Below are positions 61,786-64,000 of a stretch of 64,000 bases of DNA, piece after piece. Each line of letters begins with the position of its first letter. Positions within the stretch are counted from its first letter, which is position 1. A model generated the notes under the pieces. That model searched no databases. It was not told where the DNA came from and worked only from the letters and a program-made list of their open reading frames with translations. The stretch comes from Megascapheus bottae (taxonomy: Eukaryota; Chordata; Mammalia; Rodentia; Geomyidae): NCBI GenBank assembly GCA_024803745.1, contig JANJXV010000013.1:30608001-30672000 (forward strand), given 5' to 3'. The translations under genes were made by a program, and so were the position numbers.

Positions 61786-61864
61786 GTTGTTTTTTTTTAA
61801 GTGTAGTTATAATAAGAGAGAATTTAGGAAATTATAAAAAAAGGTGGTTCTTAAAATACCCCCT

Positions 61865-61910
61865 CCTCTCTCTCTATATATATACATATATACATACACA
61901 TATATATTAT
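61865..61910 (+). repeat. TC/TA/CATA simple repeat
   Basis: CTCTCTCTCTATATATATAC then ATATATACATACACATATAT. Confidence 0.85.
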
Positions 61911-62911
61911 GAGAGTGAATTAAGACCTATAAAATGAGAAACATTCTAGCTGTGTACACTTAACTTGACATTTTCCACATAATGTTAGTCATTATATTGC
62001 AGAAACCTCCTTTCAAAGAATCTCTTTATTTAGGTGATTATTTCTCATGGAAGAGTTTGACATCAGTGAATTAGTAATCCATGAAAGACCAGCTGTTCAT
62101 AAAGCTAATTGGGAACCTGACATAGAGCCCCATTCCAGAATAGTTCAGGCTCACTGGCTTTCTTCTCTGTTGTAGCTCTTATCTGGGTATAAGTTATATA
62201 GAATACGTACTTAAAACAAATTAACTCATCCATTCAAACCATGTTCAGTGGGCCTTTTGTGTCTGACACACAAGCAGATACTTGGGCTATATAAAGGAAT
62301 CAAATGATATACATTCTCTAAACAGAAGGGAAATGTGCTATCAGACAACGAAGAGATAGATGTAAGGAAACGTAGGATAGAGCAGGCAAGTAGAGGCATG
62401 ATCAATGAAATGGGGGTCTGAGACATGTTATGATCCAAATTTTAAAAAATCCATCTCTATAAAAGGAAGAAAATACTAGCACAGGATGCTTTAAATAGAT
62501 ACAGAGGCAAGAGGTATTTTTTGAAGAAATATAATAGTGCTTTATTTTTGTAACTGGTACTTAGTTACATTACCAGATCAACCATACTATGGATGTTTTC
62601 CACAAACTAAATATACAAATCTTGATCCAGGTCACTGAATTTCATAGTTTCTCCCTAATCAGATTGTTGTTGCTTTCATGCTTCTATAACCTACAGGACT
62701 ACTATAAAAGGCACACATAACCAAGAAATAGACTCCAACAAAGACAGTTCACATAGGTACTTAGAGAGGGGGGAGGAAATGGAAGATACTTAAAATTTCA
62801 CTTTAATTGTAAATTAGTTTGATTAGAAGGCATGCCATGCCTTGAGAACCAACATTGCTATAGTCAGGCCCAAATATTTCACTTACACAGTCTCTTATAA
62901 GATCTCGTACT

Positions 62912-64000
62912 CTAGTAGTGATCCCTCCTGGCCACATCCCCTCCAGCATCTGTTATTAGTTTTCTTGATCATGGCCATTCTAACTGGAGTGAGGTGGAAT
63001 CTCACTCCAGTTATTTTAATTTGCATTTCTTTTATGACCAGAGATGTCGAGCATTTCTTCATGTGTCTATAGGCCATTCTTATTTCTTCTTCAGGGAAGA
63101 CTCTCTTTAAGTCTTTGGCACATCTTTTGATGGGATGGTTGTTACTTTGGGGATTAGTTTTGGATTGATTCAATTTTTTGAGTTGTTGATATATTTTAGA
63201 TATGAGGCCTTTGTCTGTTGTATGGTTAGTGAAGATCTTCTCCCATTCTGTAGGCTTCCTAATTAATTTACTAGCTATGTCCTTTGCCATACAGAAGCTC
63301 TGCAGTCCTACTTATCCAGCCTTTTTCTGATTTGTTGTGTTTCTTGGTCCTTAATAAGAAAGTTTCGACCTGTGCCAAGGAGGCCTAGTGTATCTCCTAT
63401 TCGTTTCTTGTAAAGTTTTCAGTGTGTCAGCTTTTACCTCCAGGTCTTTGATCCATTTGGAGTTAATTCTAGTGCAGGGTGACAAAGAAGGATCCAACTT
63501 TAGTTTTCTGCAGGTGCTTAACCAGTTCTGCCAGCACCACTTGTTGAAGAGGCTATCTTTCTTCCATTCTATTTTTTTTGGTTCCCTTGTCAAAGATTAG
63601 GTGGCCATAGGTCTGTGGTTTAATATCTGGGTCCTCAGTTCTATTCCATTGGTCTTCAGGCCTGTTCTTGTGCCAGTACCAAGCTGTTTTGATAATTATA
63701 GCTCTGTAATAGAGTCTAAAGTTTGGTATTAAAATTCCTCTTGCACTATTCTTTCTGCTAAGAAGTGTTTTTGCTATACAGGGTCTTTTATTATTCCATA
63801 TGAAATTTTGGATTGCCTCTTCTATTTCTTTAAAGAATGACATTGGGATATTGTTGGGTATTGCGTTGAATTTGTAGATAGCCCTTGGAAAGATTGTCAT
63901 TTTCACAATGTTGTTTCTTCCAATCCAGGAGCATGGGAGGTTTTTCCATTTTCTCAGTTCTACTTTAATTTCCTTTTTCAGGGTTTTAAAGTTTTCATCA
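62912..64000 (-). mobile_element. L1 ORF2 fragment, antisense, lacking its 3' end, continuing past the window
   Basis: The minus strand encodes, from 63906 leftward, [20 protein letters not shown] and [19 protein letters not shown] (63553-63906), then [17 protein letters not shown] (63351-63593), then EWEKIFTNHTTDKGLISKIY and [13 protein letters not shown] (62895-63290). Together these are the post-RT and C-terminal regions of L1 ORF2. At the left end the element stops abruptly near 62912 inside the CW-type cysteine motif, so the final coding part and the 3'UTR are absent. Frames are broken between segments. The 5' extent is unknown. Confidence 0.9.

Overview
The window is mammalian nuclear DNA, and the coding part belongs to the plus-strand gene ANO3 (anoctamin 3, TMEM16C). 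Four consecutive internal coding exons are recognisable at 25979-26173, 27966-28037, 35314-35432 and 59854-60012. All four have AG acceptors and GT donors. Their phases fit one another exactly: the 545 coding bases complete one split codon and then give 181 full codons. They encode most of the cytoplasmic N-terminal region, up to the start of the anoctamin dimerisation domain. The first coding exon and all transmembrane exons lie outside the window, so more than 99 percent of the sequence here is intronic. I see no other protein gene and no functional RNA gene.

The repeats identify the host group. At least twelve copies belong to a dimeric SINE. Its left half is ID-like and tRNA-derived, with a clear B box. 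Its right half is the module known as Geo. IDL-Geo is described as restricted to the rodent superfamily Geomyoidea (kangaroo rats, pocket mice and pocket gophers), so the host is most likely one of these. A second composite SINE has a 7SL/B1-like left half and the same Geo-like right module. L1 fragments from several families and ages fill much of the rest, and a few old MIR and L2 relics remain.

Layout: 1-25978 is the end of the intron before exon 2 (AT-rich DNA, SINEs, a purine tract, a tandem duplication carrying a SINE, and L1 fragments, the largest at 21845-24640). 26174-27965 is a short intron. 28038-35313 is a 7.3 kb intron with an old L1 ORF2 relic, an IDL-Geo, a striking 29-bp-arm inverted repeat at 32205-32317, a 5'-truncated L1 with target-site duplications, and a TTTC array. 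35433-59853 is a 24.4 kb intron. It holds a relatively repeat-poor core (about 39.2-45.1 kb) with possible conserved non-coding elements, several microsatellites, and a cluster of five IDL-Geo copies in alternating orientation just upstream of the last exon. 60013-64000 is the start of the next intron and ends inside an antisense L1 ORF2.

I found no new gene system. The most unusual items are the inverted repeat at 32.2 kb, the SINE inserted into one copy of a recent tandem duplication at 13.4-14.0 kb, and the alternating SINE cluster at 55.6-58.0 kb. The pair of inverted SINEs that flanks the exon at 59.9 kb is also notable. All family assignments come from reading the sequence and from memory; no database search was run.
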